Assembly: GCA_013697915.1 (NCBI GenBank)
Contig: JACCVY010000269.1
Span: 1-36,698, forward strand
Direction of reading: 5' to 3'
DNA length: 36,698 nucleotides
Source: Blastocatellia bacterium
GTDB lineage: Bacteria; Acidobacteriota; Blastocatellia; Pyrinomonadales; Pyrinomonadaceae
Shown: piece after piece, positions 35,904-36,698 of the stretch
Layout: each line of letters begins with the position of its first letter
Position numbering within the stretch: position 1 is the first letter of the stretch
The notes under the pieces: model-generated
Told to the model about the DNA's origin: nothing
What the model saw: only the letters and a program-made list of their open reading frames with translations
The model's database searches: none
Made by a program: the position numbers and the translations under genes

Positions 35904-36698
35904 ATGGGACTAATTGATCTTATCTCTAATACTCTTCGTAATAAAAAGAATGTAGGCGGATTAGCCGGAAGACTTGTAGACGCTGCTTATGGGGGTAAAG
36001 TGCCTGTTATCAACCGTATCGGTCAAGGTTTCGCCACACCAGCCATAAGTAGAGTTCAGTCTCAAATAGACACTCAGAACGATCAGGTACGTAACCGTAT
36101 CTTTACCCGTGCCAGACAAGAAGCTGATCCGGTTAAAAGAATAAAACTACAGGAGTTGGCCAGAAGTGTCCAAACTCCTAATGTTTTGCAAGAAGCTGCC
36201 CCAGAGATTGCTTCCCCTGACTACCTTAAGAACGTCGGCAAGGATTTATTAAACGTTGGAAGTGCTGGTATCGCATCATTAAGAATACCTGGTGCTATTG
36301 CTAAAGCTTCGCCCTTGGTTAGGTTAATAGGTTCTGGTGCTATAAGAGGAGTAGAGAACACTGCTTTTGAGGGAGCCAAGCAGGCTATAGATAAAAAACT
36401 TGACCCTAAGGCCTTGCGTAACGCTTTCTTACTAGGTGCTGGGGCTAACACTGTTCTATCACCAAGACTAACTAAAAAGGCAGGGCAAGAAGTAGCTGGT
36501 AACATTAAGGCTTCAATGGTTCGTGATCCTATTACTGGCAGGCTACCGGCTAGCCCTGGGTTTGCTAAAGTGCCAGGAACCCCAGAAACGGGGGCTCAAC
36601 AAGCTATCAAAGACGGTCTCACAGAGGAGCAGTTTGTGAAGGGGCAGAAACTTGTATATCATGGTTCTCCTAAGCCATTAAAGAAGTTTGAAAAAAGA
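35904..36698 (+). CDS. 5' part of the large internal virion polyvalent protein
   Basis: The ATG at 35904 opens a frame that runs off the window and continues, in frame, at base 2 through the 127-bp overlap. This part encodes about 265 residues: MGLIDLISNTLRNKKNVGG, a Gly/Ala/Arg-rich helical section with hydrophobic segments (LNVGSAGIASLRIPGAIAKA, LRNAFLLGAGANTVLSP) and the beginning of the ART-like domain (KLVYHGSPKPLKKF). Amphipathic Gly/Ala helices suggest membrane contact during ejection. Start has no Shine-Dalgarno but has element copy 9. Confidence 0.85.
   Translation, partial: MGLIDLISNTLRNKKNVGGLAGRLVDAAYGGKVPVINRIGQGFATPAISRVQSQIDTQNDQVRNRIFTRARQEADPVKRIKLQELARSVQTPNVLQEAAPEIASPDYLKNVGKDLLNVGSAGIASLRIPGAIAKASPLVRLIGSGAIRGVENTAFEGAKQAIDKKLDPKALRNAFLLGAGANTVLSPRLTKKAGQEVAGNIKASMVRDPITGRLPASPGFAKVPGTPETGAQQAIKDGLTEEQFVKGQKLVYHGSPKPLKKFEKR
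36572..36698. repeat. 127-bp exact terminal redundancy with bases 1-127
   Basis: Base-by-base identical to the window start. The length is a common assembler k-mer, and the repeat lies inside a coding frame, so it most likely marks a circular or circularly permuted assembly rather than a biological terminal repeat. Confidence 0.95.

Noticed and set aside
36572..36698. Terminal direct repeat as a true phage DNA end
   Set aside because: It is exactly 127 bp, lies in the middle of an intact gene and is not near the terminase; an assembly overlap explains it better.
1..36698. Recoded TGA (as in Gracilibacteria phages)
   Set aside because: TGA ends many genes in ATGA overlaps, with proteins of expected length.
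1..36698. tRNA genes, integrase or attachment sites
   Set aside because: No cloverleaf-like sequence, recombinase motif or att-like repeat was seen by eye.

Overview
The window is a complete or nearly complete bacteriophage genome, assembled as a circle and opened inside a gene. Bases 36572-36698 repeat bases 1-127 exactly, so the unit length is 36,571 bp and the gene cut by the contig ends rejoins into one 1,253-residue virion protein. The gene set fits a short-tailed (podovirus-like) phage: Terminase_3-type large terminase, P22-like portal, scaffold, coat, two tail-tube/adaptor proteins, a giant multidomain fibre and a large internal polyvalent protein. No DNA or RNA polymerase, primase, helicase, integrase or lysogeny repressor is recognisable, so replication probably relies on the host. 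TGA is a normal stop codon (many ATGA gene junctions). A lytic protein joining an Rpf-like transglycosylase to a CHAP-like domain suggests a monoderm host, Actinobacteria or Saccharibacteria/other Patescibacteria; this is inference.

Layout. 35904-end plus 1-3094: internal virion protein with an ART-PolyVal (ADP-ribosyltransferase-like) domain. 3.1-5.2 kb: small virion/lysis genes, M23 endolysin, holin and micropeptides. 5.2-6.1 kb: small accessory genes and a candidate small RNA. 6.2-7.0 kb: Rpf/CHAP lysin, ending against a leftward operon (9754 to 7025) of eleven tightly coupled genes, including an SSB-like protein, a RecB/Cas4-like nuclease, an HTH protein, a DUF4116 protein and very short zinc-ribbon and membrane proteins. 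9.8-10.65 kb: control region with promoters, leftward terminators and a possible second noncoding transcript. 10.65-16.8 kb: packaging and head genes, with a sigma-like gene between terminase and portal. 16.85-24.04 kb: a ten-gene glycan island (glycosyltransferases, methyltransferases, cupin-nucleotidyltransferase, SDR, metallophosphatase) bounded by a terminator and its own promoter. 24.05-35.9 kb: tail, fibre and internal virion genes.

Two gene-expression signatures stand out. First, nine exact copies of CGTCTTTTA lie on the + strand; eight are 14 or 16 nt before the ATG of a late gene that lacks a good Shine-Dalgarno, and the ninth lies about 110 bp before the scaffold gene. The first copy of the head module directly follows a gene resembling a minimal sigma factor (region 2 only). 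Second, several operon heads have an extended -10 whose predicted transcription start falls on or one base before the A of the ATG (10655, 12689, 16985, 22116), implying leaderless mRNAs. A candidate phage sigma factor/late-promoter pair, the leaderless promoters, a C-rich-loop small RNA and the glycan island are the best candidates for undescribed biology.
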